Shown one piece after another: positions 46,601 to 59,744 of a stretch of 64,000 nucleotides of DNA. The notes beneath the pieces were generated by a model that had not been told where the DNA came from, did no database searches, and saw only the letters and a program-made list of their open reading frames with translations. The first letter of the stretch is position 1; each line of letters opens with the position of its first letter. This stretch comes from Lycocorax pyrrhopterus obiensis (lineage: Eukaryota > Chordata > Aves > Passeriformes > Paradisaeidae), in the NCBI GenBank assembly GCA_014706295.1, contig JACSVZ010000001.1:83202237-83266236 (forward strand), in the 5' to 3' direction. Made by a program: the position numbers and the translations under genes.

Positions 46601-48509
46601 ATCGCACCCTCCTATATTTAGGCTCCTTTATCCTGATGCCCAACTTTGTCCTCAAATGAGGCAAACAATTCAAATGTTGTATCAGCAGTCCTGGTGTCAC
46701 TGTAACATCTCAGAGCCCAAATCACAGTGTAGGATGGTGGTGTGGCTGATTAAACAAAGAACAGAGACAGGTTTCCTGTCTCATCCTCATAACTGAGTGT
46801 GTGATCACTGAAAGAAAAACACAAGGATAGATTATTTGGTTAAGAATAACTTTTCCAAGGAGCAGGAATCTTTGTTCACATTTGATAAGTGATTTCAGGT
46901 GTAAAAAGAAACCTGAAAAAAAAAAAAAAGAAAATTATTTATTTCTTCATTTTTAGGTGAAGAAATATGATTTGTTTTCAATTCAAAACTCTTTTTAAAA
47001 ATTCTATTTTTGTTACTATGGGTAATTTTATTCTCAAGTGGAAAACTTGACTGCTTGAATATCAGAGTGAAAAATCTGTTAGAATTACATATTTATAGTC
47101 TACTTACCGTCTGCCCACCACACAAGCCTAACAACTAACTAAAGATGGGAGACATAGGTAGTCAGCAATTGCAGCTTCCTAGCTGTTTAAATCCTGCCAA
47201 GCTATTTCCAAGCATGCACACAAGTGATTGAGAAGATCTTAAGAGTGAGACCTCTGACCAAGTCAGGAAGATGTCCTTCCCAAACCTGACATGTCTGAGG
47301 GAGAGCTCAGACGAATTTGCTTGAAAATTTAATGCTTGCTGCAAAAAGCTCTTATATTTTCAAATTCAATCAATTCCTCACTGGTTGTTTGGTAATTTCA
47401 TGCATCATCCTAAATACCCTGACAATACTATGTTCCCATAAAAACTACCGGGAAGTCATCCCACAGCACACACAGAAACAAAAACTGATAGCAAAATTTT
47501 CTCAGAACACCTGTAAAATCAAGAACATGAATAACTAAACATCAGAATAGAACAAATATTTGTAAAATTGTCCTAGCTGGCTAGCATAAATACCCATGTC
47601 ACCCCAAACCAATTTTTCCAGTGGAGTTTGCATCTCCAGATCAGCACTAAAGCGCTGAGTACAGCCAACACATTTGGGGCGTCAGGGAATTTAAAGACTG
47701 CGAAAAGCTGTTGAGGAGAGAAAATAATGGTGGTTAATACCAAATGAGATCAAAAGAAACCCATCAGCATGAAATGGGCTGTGTAGAATATCTCCCAGTA
47801 TAGCAATTGCATTAATGAGCACGCAGTTTCATGAAGCCAAGTTGTTACAGACACTGGACTGTGATACTAATTACACCCTATGAAATATAAACAACTCATA
47901 AACACAGAAAAGCTGCTCTAAATCCTGCAGTTAGCTAACACGTAGATGTAGATTGTCCAGGAAGATAACAGTGTGAGTTTCCTTGCTCCCCAAGTTCTGA
48001 CACGGGAGAGTTAACATGCATGGATCAACAAGAAAATGGGGCAGCGAAGTAACATCATGACAGATTGAAATACCTTTGCTAATGGGAGGAAGAGTTCTTC
48101 AGCTCTGGGGCAGAAAGCCAGGTCAACCATGCATGATTCAGGACATCTTATGATGGTAAAAGGACCTGAAGACAGGAAATTCAGACCTAGGATTTGGCTA
48201 GATCCAGGTAGGAACTGCAATTGACTCTCCGCGAGATATAAGAGATTTTCTGACTCTAACAACTCTGTGCATGGCCCAGTCTACATCTGTAAAACAAACC
48301 AAACCTATCCAAAATGTCTTCTGTGAGTGTAACACACTTCCAGCAGCACACGGCTGGAAGCTGTTACGCTGCATGGCCCCAGCATAGCCAGACTCAGAGC
48401 TCTTCTGAGAGCACTGAGGAAAGATTGTTATTCCCTTAGACTCTTCTTTAGTGACTCTTCTAAGTCCCAACAGACCTTTGGTCTTGCCCATTAGAGACTT
48501 TCAAATGTC
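46601..48509. other. Unique sequence, no gene recognised
   Basis: An A14 run at 46916-46929 is followed by G and A-rich sequence. About 47800-47900 carries homeodomain-like words (TTGCATTAATGAGC). CpGs near 48230 (CTCCGCGAG) and 48345-48370 are isolated. There is no gene. Confidence 0.5.
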
Positions 48510-48792
48510 TTCTGAGACCTATAGGAGAGGACAAGGGGGAATGGTTTTAAATCAAAAGAGGATCGATTTAGATTAGATATGAGGAAGACGTCTTTTATAA
48601 CGAGGCTGGCACAGAGTGCCCAGAGAATGCTGGATGTGCCATCTCTGAAAACATTCAAGGTCAAGCTGGACTGGGTTTTGAGTAACCTGTTCTAGCTGAA
48701 GATGTCTCTGCTCATGGCAGGGGAGTTGATCTACACGGCCTTTAAAGGTCCCTTCCAACCCAAACTGTTTCATGATTCTACAGTTCTACAAT
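48510..48792 (+). mobile_element. CR1 LINE 3' end
   Basis: The plus strand has GGTTTTAAATCAAAAGAGGATCGATTTAGATTAGATATGAGGAAGA, then TGGCACAGAGTGCCCAGAGAATGCTGGATGTGCCATC and CTCATGGCAGGGGAGTTGATC. It ends with GGCCTTTAAAGGTCCCTTCCAACCCAAACTG and a tail ATGATTCTACAGTTCTACAATGC. It covers the last ORF2 codons and the whole 3' UTR. The tail has decayed into ATTCTACAG variants. Confidence 0.94.
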
Positions 48793-51700
48793 GCTGCAGA
48801 TCTGTTTTCAGCTGTTTGAGCTCAACAAGTTCATAAACATACCACCAGCAGTGCTACAGGATATTCATGACAAGGAGTCAAGACAGAAGAGAACAGGCAA
48901 AAAAGAACAAGGATTTCTCTAGAGTTACTCTGGCACAGTTCATTCTCACCTAAGGCCACAATTTTCTCCTTTTATCATCATTATACTAGTTTCACTGGTT
49001 ATTTTTGTGGAGCAAATTTCTTCCTTGTCCATTCAAATAATTGGCAACGTATAAGTAGACTCCATTCCCTTCTCCTTTTTGGAAAGGAACATATCATCTG
49101 CTTTCTCTTTGCATTGCAACAAAAATGCTGTAGGAAAATGCAAAGGAAAAAGAAGAATCTTCCCTGGATAGATGTCCAGATCGCATCCTTAATAGAACAT
49201 ATTAGCTGTCATGCATGTAACTGATGGTTCTAAAAGCTATCCCTAATTTTCAGTATTGTCTTGCTGTTGCCAAGGAGTCTTTTTGCAAATACTTCCTTTT
49301 GGAAAAATATAGTGACAAAACACTTTCCAGGTTTCCATGACTGCTGCAGTGTTTAATTTATTTTGATTCAGTCTGTGTTTACATCTGCTTTCAGTCTTTG
49401 TGTCCCCTCCTTTGAGGATCCACCTAGCCTATGCTGATTGCCAAAAATTTGATTGGGAATTTCATGTTACGGTCTCCCTCTAAAAAAAAACAAAACAAAA
49501 AAGGCATTTGATTTTGTCATTCTTCCCCCTGAAAGATTTGTGAAGTACAGGATATAAATGTAGCAGATGTGAACAAGAAACACAGCTCCCAAGACATCTA
49601 TGATACACAGTTATTTCACTGGGATAAGAAAAGCCCTTCCTTTCATTGCCTCATCGTAGTTTGTTCCAGCTCTTGGCTAGTATTTCCAGCAAACCTCATA
49701 GATCCATATGAACCATTGAGACAAAGACGTTTTTGACCTCCATTCAGCAAAACACATCATGCCTTTAATGCTAACAAAATTTAAACATTAATTAATTCCT
49801 TTGAACAACTTTCTCAAAGCTACCTTTCCACTTCATAATATCTTTCCTTGCATATTTGACATTTGACATCCTTTTAGCTGTAGATCTAATTCCAAGTACA
49901 TGGCTAAAACACTGGGTGTATCTTTTTAATCATCCGTAGTTATGAATCAGCTGAAAAGATTCATACAATGTGTGAACACAAAACTTACACCTGCAAAAAT
50001 GCATGTTTATTGCAGATTTCCTCATGAACTGTCAAGTGTGTAAGTACAAATCCACGCCAGCAGATGTTGCCCCTGACAGCCATGCAGTTTGAAAGCTGCT
50101 TGAGATTTCCTGACAGCATTTTCTTCAGGGGAAAAATTGAAAGTAGAAGCAGAGAGAAGTCTGTTGTTTTCCTCTCCAGTCTATTTTCACAGGCAGTGAT
50201 ACTCAACTATTCCTGCACTGAAGCATAGTAACAAGGAGGCTTCTCCCACCTGGCCTTAGCTGATTCAAACATATCTTTCACTCTTCTGGCTTTTCACCCC
50301 AGTTCATGACATGAGGAGAAGAAGTTGTGCATGTTACTAGCTTTCCACTCTGATTTTCATGTGAATTGTGACAATGGATGAGGATCTGTCTAGGCTTTAG
50401 ATTTGGTTGGAAAGGTCCATTATCCTTTTAGGAGAACCAGCCTTTGCTCTTTCTATGCATTTTTACAATGACTTTCGGGGACATGTAATTTAGAGGGAGT
50501 CAATCCACTGATTTTCACAAAATTTAACACACATTCCAAAATTTTCACTGTTTTAAATAAAAGCTGATTTGAAAGGCAAAATATGCATAATTGCAGTGAT
50601 TTCTGGTTTTTCTCCTTACTGCTTCTGGGTTTCTTCATTTACTGCCATGTCTCCTCCATTTCCTATGTCCCTCTGCTTAAATATGAAGTTAAATAGTTTC
50701 CAGATGCAACTTTACTGCTCCCCTACCCACATAATGAAAACTCAAAGACACTGTAGAATCCCTGTTGAGGCACCACTATCAATAAGTTTGGCAAATAACC
50801 ACCATAAAGCTTTTTTATTGCTCTGCTGATTTAAAAAGTAAGTCATCGAGAACTGAATGACGTGCAATAATGGTTTAATAGCAACAGATTCACTTTAGGG
50901 AGTGTCATGATATGTCCTGAGAACTTTTGTTTAAAATATGCACAAAAACACACAGGATACAGTTTGGCAAGTGAAACCTTTCATAGGCTATGGAGGTAAA
51001 GTGCAATTTGTCTGTGACTCAATTCAGTTACATTTGTGTGCTAAACAAGGCTGCTGAGAAAAATCACACCATGTTTATTCCTAAAGCAAAATACTTGTAC
51101 AACTTTCCTTCAATTTTGTTTAGCCTTTCAATAAGGCCAGTTTGCACCATTTTGTTTTATAATAACAAGCAAAAAAAAAAAACCTCCCAGATTTTTCATT
51201 TTATATTGAAGCAAATTTGATGCCTCTGTCAGAAATTATTTACACCTAGAACTCAGAGTAAAATGACAGACTCTAGAAGGCTAAATGAAAGAGTTTATCT
51301 TTCTAATCCTAAATTTTAAATGTAGGGAAAGTTTAAGATTGAAAGTGACCTATGTCAATTTGTCTAACAAATAGTCAGTCTCTCTCACAGTTTTTTCCAT
51401 GAGGACTTTATTTCTCCCTTTAAATAAAATAGAAAATAATTTGGGGGTTTTGGTCCAGACATACTGTATTTTTACTGGATAGTAAATATTCTTGAAACTT
51501 ACCTTGGACCAGGTAATGTTTTTGGAAGCAGAGTATGGACCGTAATACCAAAATGGATGGAAAACATTAATTTCTGTATGCAAAATTTTTCACGTAAGCC
51601 CCATATTTCTGAATGTATTCTTAGAATGGTAACAAGAACACCTGATCAGTGTAAATGAGGTCAGAATTCAGGTCAGGGAGTGAAGCAGTTCTCTTCAAAA

Positions 51701-51800
51701 CAGTGTAGTATCTCACAATTTACCTAAATGGAGAAGATAATATTGGGCAAGCAATTTTTGAAACAGGGGAGAGTAAGAATGACCTAAACATGAGATTTTA

Positions 51801-51828
51801 AAAAGAAAACAAAACAAAACAAAACAAA
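51801..51828. repeat. (AAAAC)n microsatellite
   Basis: AAAAGAAAAC followed by AAAACAAAACAAAACAAAG: about five pentanucleotide units, the first imperfect. Confidence 0.95.
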
Positions 51829-52755
51829 GTAACATTAGTAGAAATCAGTAAATTGGTAAAAAACCATTTAGTAACAACTTCAGCCCTCCTATAATCCCCA
51901 TCTGTGTGCACAAGGAAGGGCAGAGGAAGCCAGTTACCTGTCCACAGCTCCTCCTCAGGAAGGTTGCTCTCTAGATCTGCACTCCAGACCTCCTGCCTCG
52001 CAGTTTCACCCCAACCAGGACATGGCAGTCCCTGGGCCTCCAGCTTCACTCGTACACGAGCATATAACCTGAAAATCCAGATTTCTTCCTTTTCCTTCTC
52101 TTGGTTCTTCAATTTACTTTCTTCCACACTCAGTCCAGCCTGAGGTCACTGCAGATTTTGAGCTATTCCTTATTCTCCAGATGAACACCGGCTCTTGCTG
52201 TATGACACCAGCTGGATTCTCCCTTGAACAAGACCATGTTACAGCATCCACTCATTTTGTGGTGCAAATTCAATCAGCCCAGGCTTGACCCGAGATGAAA
52301 CTTGTAGCAAAAACTTGTAGCTACTGTCAGAGCAGAAGCATTTCTGTTATATCAATGATGCTTTTGCTACTTGTTTTCAGAAAGAATCAAAAAAGTGTTC
52401 TCTTCAGTCGGAAGGTTTTCCCTTCCCTTTTGCTATTACACTCAAGGTTTTTTAAAGAAAGGGCTCCTTTTCATGGGAAACACAATTCCCAGCCTCCCCA
52501 AACACTCCTGATTTTGCCATTTGCAGTCATTTGAATGAAATTAGCCACTGGTACAGGAATCTTTCAACATCTGGCATTTAAGGAAAATAGCATAGCAGGA
52601 GACAGAAAACACTTTCAAAAGTTTTTTTAGAGTAGAAAGCTCTGGTCTGTGAAAGAAATGCTTATAATGTTGAAGATCATATGAGGTCTCAGCTTCCAGT
52701 ACAAGTCTATATCCTTTTCTCTGGGATTATAGAGACCTGTCTTAAAAATCTAAAT

Positions 52756-52769
52756 GTTGCCATGGAAAC
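52756..52769. promoter_or_regulatory. Exact RFX X-box (GTTGCCATGGAAAC)
   Basis: This 14-mer is identical to the consensus X-box bound by RFX-family winged-helix factors (two half-sites, GTTGCC and GGAAAC-type, around CCATGG). The same motif is known as one of the most over-represented long motifs in vertebrate conserved non-coding elements. An exact match is very unlikely by chance in 64 kb. There is no gene or repeat beside it to explain it, so it is most likely part of a distal regulatory element. Occupancy is not shown by sequence alone. Confidence 0.65.
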
Positions 52770-53600
52770 TGTCTACATTCTTTTACTCAGTGGGAAAAGT
52801 ATTCAACAAAAATTTCTGCTCCAAACATATTTTTATTCTATTTCAACCCATTGAGGCTGTAAAATGGAATTGGTACAGCTGCTTGAGATGGCCATGAGGA
52901 GTTGCAGTAGCAGGATACAATCTGCTTAGGCCATCTCTCATACTGAGACGTGGGGATACATGCATTTTATGACATCATTTTGCATATAGATGTCTATATG
53001 AATGAGTCACTAACAAGTGATATAATTAGAGAAGAAGCATTATAAAAACACTCATGTGGTTTGTAATACATTACAAAATCCATATGTAGGGCCACACCGG
53101 GTAGAGATTTCCTAATTAGACCATTAAACATGCTTATCCTGATAGTCCCAAGACAGACCACAGTAGGACATATGTGAATTGGTCAGAGAAGAACACACAC
53201 ACCTTCTCATTTCCCATCCATCAAGGCCCATGAAATTAGAAGAAATGACATAGTGCAATAGATAAAGGAGTTGTTAATAGTCCGCAAGGGAGAAACTCAC
53301 ATTGCTGAGTGGACAGTTTGGCATACATATTCTTTTCCATATCTAATTCCTGGGAGCCTGGGGAAAAAGCTATTGACTAGATAGAGATGAAGTATGAGTA
53401 ATTGCATTATGTCACAAATTTATGCCTAGCATCTGGCAATAATTCTGTCTCCAAAGTAAGAAACTCAGATATGACAACAATGAACAATGAATCTGATTCT
53501 CATCTTCATTAAATTGGGGCTTCATTGCTGTAATTTCAGTCTATTTTTTTCTCCTAATATTCAGTCATTCTAATATCAGCTGATTCAGGATGTGAATAGC

Positions 53601-53615
53601 TAATTAGATTTGCAT
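53601..53615. promoter_or_regulatory. Homeodomain core plus POU octamer
   Basis: TAATTA (53601-53606) is followed after one base by ATTTGCAT (53608-53615), the POU/Oct octamer in reverse. An ATGCAT palindrome lies 6 bases further on (53622-53627). This arrangement suits composite POU-homeodomain binding. Each word alone is common in AT-rich DNA; the tight pairing is what stands out. Confidence 0.35.
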
Positions 53616-54368
53616 GATTTCATGCATCCCAAAGAAGAAGCTGAAAATTGCCTGAATTCTTCTGAAAAGAAAAAAAAAAAGTAATGCTGAAAGGGTCAAG
53701 ATGTATTTCTCTGTAAATAAAACTGGTTTTCATATTCTAATCAAGTGGAATAGACAGTTTTGTGTCTCCTGAGTAACATCATGGTTTAGGTTACCGACTG
53801 GTTTCATTAAAGGGCAAGAGACAACTTTCTTTTAGTGGCTCTGAAGTATTAGAGAAGTTAATTTGTGAATCAGATAGTCTTTGGTGTGATAGCCTCCATC
53901 AACAGATGTGTAGCAGCTAGAGGTGCAATCGTCTACAGCTACTTGTCCAGCTATCCCACTACCCAATTGTATAAAATCTCTTGGCTGCTTTGCTGATCAG
54001 GGCCTACTAAAAATACTCAGTTACAGTAATTTGAATCAGAATTAAGCATTCAGAGTGAAGAGGCAAAGTTGGTTTGGACCTCAAGGCGTATTGTAAGTGT
54101 TAAATATCACTGCCATGTTGGACAAACAGATGCTTTAATCTGCTAACACAAGATATGTCAGTGAACAGGTCAGCTCATACACAGAGCGAGTTTCATTCTA
54201 TTTCAGTCTCCCTTTCCGAACAGTTTCATGAGTACTTATTTCCTTTTCCAGCCAGCTCACCTCAAAGCTTGTAGTCAAAGCAAGCACAGAGCTCCCAGAA
54301 ATTTACACTAATTTGCCTCGAAGGGAAAATATTTATTTGAAAACAAAAACTTTTTGGAAACATATTTC

Positions 54369-54450
54369 GTAGAATCATAGGTCCATTAAGTTTGGGAAAG
54401 ACCTCCAAGACCATAGAGCCCAACTTCTGTTTTCTGAAAACACTGTCTTT
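54369..54450 (-). mobile_element. CR1 LINE 3' tail, antisense
   Basis: The plus strand reads GTAGAATCATAGGTCCATTAAG, TTTGGGAAAGACCTCCAAGACCATAGAGCCCAAC. This matches the CR1 subfamily tail of the form 'aaggttggaaaagacctctaagatcat'. About 80 bp remain before similarity is lost. Confidence 0.85.
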
Positions 54451-56913
54451 CCTTGAGATAGGATAAGGATATGTCATTTGTTCTCTTGGCCACAGATCTC
54501 AAGATATGTATCATCGCTAATTTTGTAGACATAAGACCTTCTGCAATCATATTAGCGTCATATTTTCAGCTGCTTTGTTCTCACACAGACAAGAATCTAA
54601 TTTTAAGAACAGGTGTCTCAATTACAGTATAATTTATGTGATGATACTTCAATATTATTTTGGATTATAGCAAGTAATTCACAATCCTTGTTCTTCCAGT
54701 GGCCGCAGTGGTACTACCACTGACAGCAACAAAAGTCAGCTGAGATCCAAAGGGAATGGCAGAGCCATTGTTCACCTGGGCATCACTTCTGCCAAGAGAC
54801 ATTTTCATACTCATGCCTAATTAATTTCCTGCAGACAGTTAAACACTAAGTAGATAGACAAAATGGAAAAATCCCCAGTTCCATTTACTGGTGCAGTTTG
54901 AAGGTGAATAGATTGCATTTAAACTGGTGTAAGATCCAACCAGGGCCCATTTTTTCTGTATTGAATCCCAGGGCCCACAACATTTTCTTCCTTTCAGATC
55001 ATACATTAAGGTGTTTCTCATTACATTGTGCAGTCTTCCTCAGTCTATGTCCTGCGTGCCCTCACATCTGTCTTTCAATTGGCAGTGTCAGAATCACAGC
55101 AAGTCCATTAGTAAAAGAAGTTCATTCTTGACACCTTCAGGTACTTTCAAGCTTGCTGTTGTTTCCATTTTGTACGCTGAAACAATTCCAGCTAGACTTG
55201 TGCAATAAAAATACCAGCACTGAAACAAGGGGGCTTTATCAGCTAGAGAAAGTAGTAATCAGGACTTCAGTGGTTTGTAGAATCTTATGGAAGAACTGAA
55301 TGGGTCTTTTACTCTGATGTTAGAGGAATCCTTTGTAATACACCCAGACCTGATTTTTTTTTTGCTTCTATTTTGCTTTGTAAGATGGGGAGAGTCCACT
55401 AAACAGACCTGTACTGTTCTATATTTGTACTGACATAAACAATATCAGCGTCCTTTTATGCAGATTGCCCGTGATTTTGTTGACAATAAAAACCTTTGAC
55501 TATCATTAGAAATCTGGTCTGCACTTTATATTTGTGTACTTCAGTTGTAGGATGGATGCTCTCAGCTCTTTCCACAGGTATATCAGGTCTCGGTACTCAC
55601 CAACAATTTGGTCTTTTATTCACTCCACTGACAGGATCAGTCAAAACTGCAGATTCTTCCCTCTCACAGATTACTGGGAAAGCTGATTTCTTCCAAAGAC
55701 AGCAAAGACAAAACAAGAAAACACATGCAACAAATAAACTCCTCACAACACCACAAACAAATAAAAATATGCCTTTAACGCCTTTCTTTTTTCAGAGAAA
55801 TGCAAGCATCCACAATCCAGCTAAAAGTTAAGTAAATCACTTCAGTCACAGCCTGGTATCAGCCCTACCTCTCTTTTGGGTGGCTTCATTCAAAGAGTGA
55901 TTTTCCTCATTTGTGCCTCTCCTAGAAGCTGGTAAGTCTGCTCCTTTACCTGGACTGTTCCCCCTCCACAAGCCTAGCACCTTCTACCCTACACAGTTCC
56001 TTTTCTTGACATGCAGTGACAAGGGACATGTGCCAGTGTTCCTCAGGCATAGCTGAACTCAGGCATCCTGCTGCCCAGGACCATAGGCTGAGCTGTGGCT
56101 GACTCTGTCTCAGCCTTCCCATTTCTGATTTACAGTGCATCCCCTGGGTCTGTAACCCGACAGTCATATATATTTCAGTTTCTAATCACATATCTCTTTC
56201 CCCCAGCCATCTGCTTCCCCACATTCCCCCTACCACCAATTTTGTCTGATTTGAGACTGCGCATAGCTGTAATGCTAACGTCACTTCAGACTAACCTCAG
56301 GCCATTCCCCAGAGGTCTTGGTTGTTCATTCCCTGCCAAGGTTCACATTACATAAAAATGGTGGGCCTGAATTAGACTGAAGGTTCATCTCTCTGACACT
56401 GTGACAGGTATGTAGCCTCCAACAATCCCTCAGAATTTTTTGAGACACACTGGGATGGTGTTCAGGTTCCTAAATATAAGTGCCTGCTGCTATTTCAGAT
56501 CCCTCTGTGTATCTTGCTTGGCAACCAGCTGTTTCTCCAGGAGGTCACAGGTCTTCTACAAATCCTGTGGCATGCCTGCTAACTCCAGGCAGATGTGTCA
56601 TGTATTTTAAGATATCTCTTTCTGGCAATAAATCCCAGAACTTATGTCTTTATGTTCAATATTCTTTGATAAATTTCTTGTCTATGTACTTGCCTACTCT
56701 TTTTAATTACACAGTTTTAGCTCTAAGAAAATCTTATGACAGGGAGGTTCACAAGTTTTAAGAGAAATTGCATGCTTTTGTTGGTTATGAACATGCTATT
56801 TGCAGTTAACCTGCAGCTGAAGCAGAGGCTTCTTGCAGCCATAGGACAGATGCACACAGGTATATTTAGTACTTGCTTGCTTTCCTTAAACCCATACCTA
56901 AGCACAAAAATAC

Positions 56914-56930
56914 CATCATCATCATCATCA
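56914..56930. repeat. (CAT)n microsatellite
   Basis: CATCATCATCATCATCA: about 5.7 units. Confidence 0.95.
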
Positions 56931-59298
56931 AAGCATATTGTCACATAGCAGCGTATTATAAGGTAATTTAAACTTTAAGTAATAGCCATAACTGCAAAAC
57001 ACAAATGGTGACTTGAGATATGGCTTCAACAATGGGATGCACATAAAACGTGCAAGTACTAAAATCTGCAAGAGGAGAACTAAGGATGTACAGCAGGCAG
57101 GAAGGGTATCTGATAGAACTAGAATTCCTGTACAATAAGCAAAGCCACTACAAGACCTGATCCCAAAGCCAAAACATCAAGAAGAGAGTATCACCCCTTT
57201 TGTTTCAGCCATGGGGCAGAATAACATAAAACTTCAAGGATGAATGAGAAAAAAATAGAAAACACAGCCCATTTTCATTCTGGCTTCCCACATCAGAGAG
57301 CTTTGAGGATTGGGCAGCTCAGCCTCAGAGGCTGAGGACCATCAGAGACCACAGCAACCAATCCTAACTGAAACAACATCTGTTCCACATGTATACTCAC
57401 AAATAGTTCAGAATAAGTTCATAAAAGACAATTTTGTTCTAGATGTGGTGATAATGAAATTCTTTTCAATGTCATTCATGATTTTACAGACCTCCATCAA
57501 TTCCCACTCTTATCTATGTGTTTAAAGAGCCCTTGCCTATTTATTTATTCAAAATGTGGTAGACAACATTTAACTTTAAACATCTGTAACCTTTTTCTTA
57601 ACATCTTTCAGTTCTGCTATAGCCTTTGAAGATGGAGGAGATAGAATTGCTAAAATTTCAACTCACCAAGGCCCAAGTGGAGACACAACACAGCTATCCA
57701 TTCCGTTCTTTCCTTACTAACTCCTAACGGTTCACTCGCCATTTCGGCTGCAGGGTATGGCAGAACAGGCCTTCCTGTCTGGCATCGTGAAGGGTTAGTT
57801 AATTGCTGCCATTGCACAGGGTTTGTGTGTCATATTGCATGGACTTCTCCAATTTACAGGTGAAGTTAAGATCATATTTACCCAGTGTAGGATTAATACT
57901 TCCAGTTGCAAGTAACTTGAAACAGGAATTTTGCCTGACTGAATCACTAGCTCAGTTATTCTCCCTGAACTTGACTATAACGGTGGGAGAAAGAACTATC
58001 CAGAGATATCCAGAAAGGAGCATAACTTTTTCAGAGTGTTCATATAATACTACAGAGAAAAATGGGCTTGGGGTTTTTTAATATAATTCTGGCTGTACAT
58101 TGGGATACAAACTGTACCATACTCCTTTACAATGAAAAAGTAATTCATGTCAGTGAGACTGAGAGGTGTATTTATGTTCCTTTTCACTGCTGGTTTTAAT
58201 ACTTGGTTCCTTTTGGGGTTTGCTTGGTTTCTTTGAGTCTCACTCATCCATAGACTTCCCAGGACTCAGCACCCTGTTATTGCTTATTCTGTTCTTCCCA
58301 CTGCTCTGCTGGCTGTAGGAGTTCAATACTGTTAAGTTCCAAATTATTGTTCGTTATGGAAAATGTGTGAAGAGGGAAAAAAAAAACACATAAGGAGAAC
58401 TGATTGCAACAGAGTTTGTAGAATACTGTATACACAACCCATTAATGCCATGACTGTTCAAGAGATTATAGTATATTCTTGCTCTTGATAGCCACCATGA
58501 TATCAAGTTACTCTGGGTTTCCTTCTGCTTCTGTGTCTTTGCAATATTACAGATTTAGAGTTTCAAATATCTAGAATTAGGATTTTTTTTCTGCCTTTAT
58601 GCTTCTGTAGAACTAAGAAATATTGGTACCTTGGGCTTAAGTTAATTTTAGATATTCTGAAGGTTTATTTAGCAACAGTAATAAGAAGGTATATATAGAT
58701 AAGTCATGATTGTAATCAAACATTAGGAATACTCATGAGTGTAGAGATTTTATGGATTAACTGACATAAATATAAATATATATATAATGAGAGGAGACTG
58801 TGGAAATTGAGTTTAAACAGCCTGTTTCTCCTAGAGCACAAATTGCTGCTATTAAAGATGAATAAAAAAAAGAAGATATCTATCCCTAATGAAAAAATTA
58901 ATCCGTTACTCAGGATCTTATTGGCACAATTTAAGTCTCAATTCTGTGAGACACTTCAGGAAAATTTAGATAAAATATCACACAGAATGCTCCCTTAAAT
59001 TTTAGTATTTCTATAATATTTGTTTTGCTTCTCTTTACCAGAGATGAAAATCAGTTTATCTGCAATATTTGAGTGGAGTAGTCTGTCACCTTGCTCCCTG
59101 AGCCAGACAGCCACTGACATTCTCATTTTCGTTTTCCCACAGCTAACAATAAATTACTACATTTGTCACCCTCAATGATTTTACTAGCCACGGATCCAAT
59201 ATTTCCACCTTGATGTAAGCAGAATTCCTCCAGATCCCCCAAGTAATGGCTGACAAACAGAGTCCTACATAATTTCAGGCATAAACAGGTTTTTCTTC

Positions 59299-59361
59299 TA
59301 TATATATTTTCTTCTATAAATAGTCATATATATATATACAAAATATTCATATATATATAAA
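59299..59361. repeat. (AT)n-rich low-complexity tract
   Basis: Three blocks of TATATATA separated by TTTTCTTCTATAAATAG and CAAAATATTC. They are able to pair with each other as hairpins. Confidence 0.9.
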
Positions 59362-59744
59362 TCCCTTTATTTTATTGGAAATAAGCATTTTTCTCCTATG
59401 TACCTATTTCACTACCAATCAGTCTCCTAGCTACAACAAACCAATTCCCTTTGTCTTCTAGCATTTCTTCTTAGGGGCACAGAGCAGCTCTGTGCTGCTG
59501 AGAGTGCACGGATGTGTTGGCAATGTGCGTATTTACCTCAGTTCAGCACGGTCAGTGTAGCCCAGCTGGGTGTCCTGTACCTTGAGCAGTCCTGAGCACA
59601 CAGCAAGAACTTCAGCCATTATCTCAGAGTTTGATTATTTTCTTGACTTTTTTTTGGTGCCTGGAAGAAAGCTCTTTGATGTGGGAGATCAGAGGGAATG
59701 CGTGGAGTGCTGCCGAGGGATGGGCCATGAGCCAGCTTTTATTC

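Larger units (their letters stand above)
48793..54368. other. Long unique region with RFX and POU sites
   Basis: No interspersed repeat or named gene. It holds an (AAAAC)n run (51806-51828), a splice-bounded open segment on the minus strand (51938-52139), an exact X-box (52756-52769), and a homeodomain-octamer pair (53601-53615). The rest is AT-rich and featureless. Confidence 0.5.
54451..59744. other. Unique region, no gene recognised
   Basis: No named gene. It contains an (ATC)n run at 56914-56930, a CpG-bearing acceptor-like site with a TACTAAC branch-point word at 57715-57753, AT microsatellites near 58768-58789 and 59299-59361, and an isolated half of a REST-type word (TTCAGCAC) near 59542. 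Frames up to about 110 codons (for example 55496-55831) are featureless. Confidence 0.5.

Noticed and set aside
59542..59562. REST/NRSF site beginning TTCAGCAC
   Set aside because: Only the first half matches; the second half (GGACAGCGCC-like) is absent.
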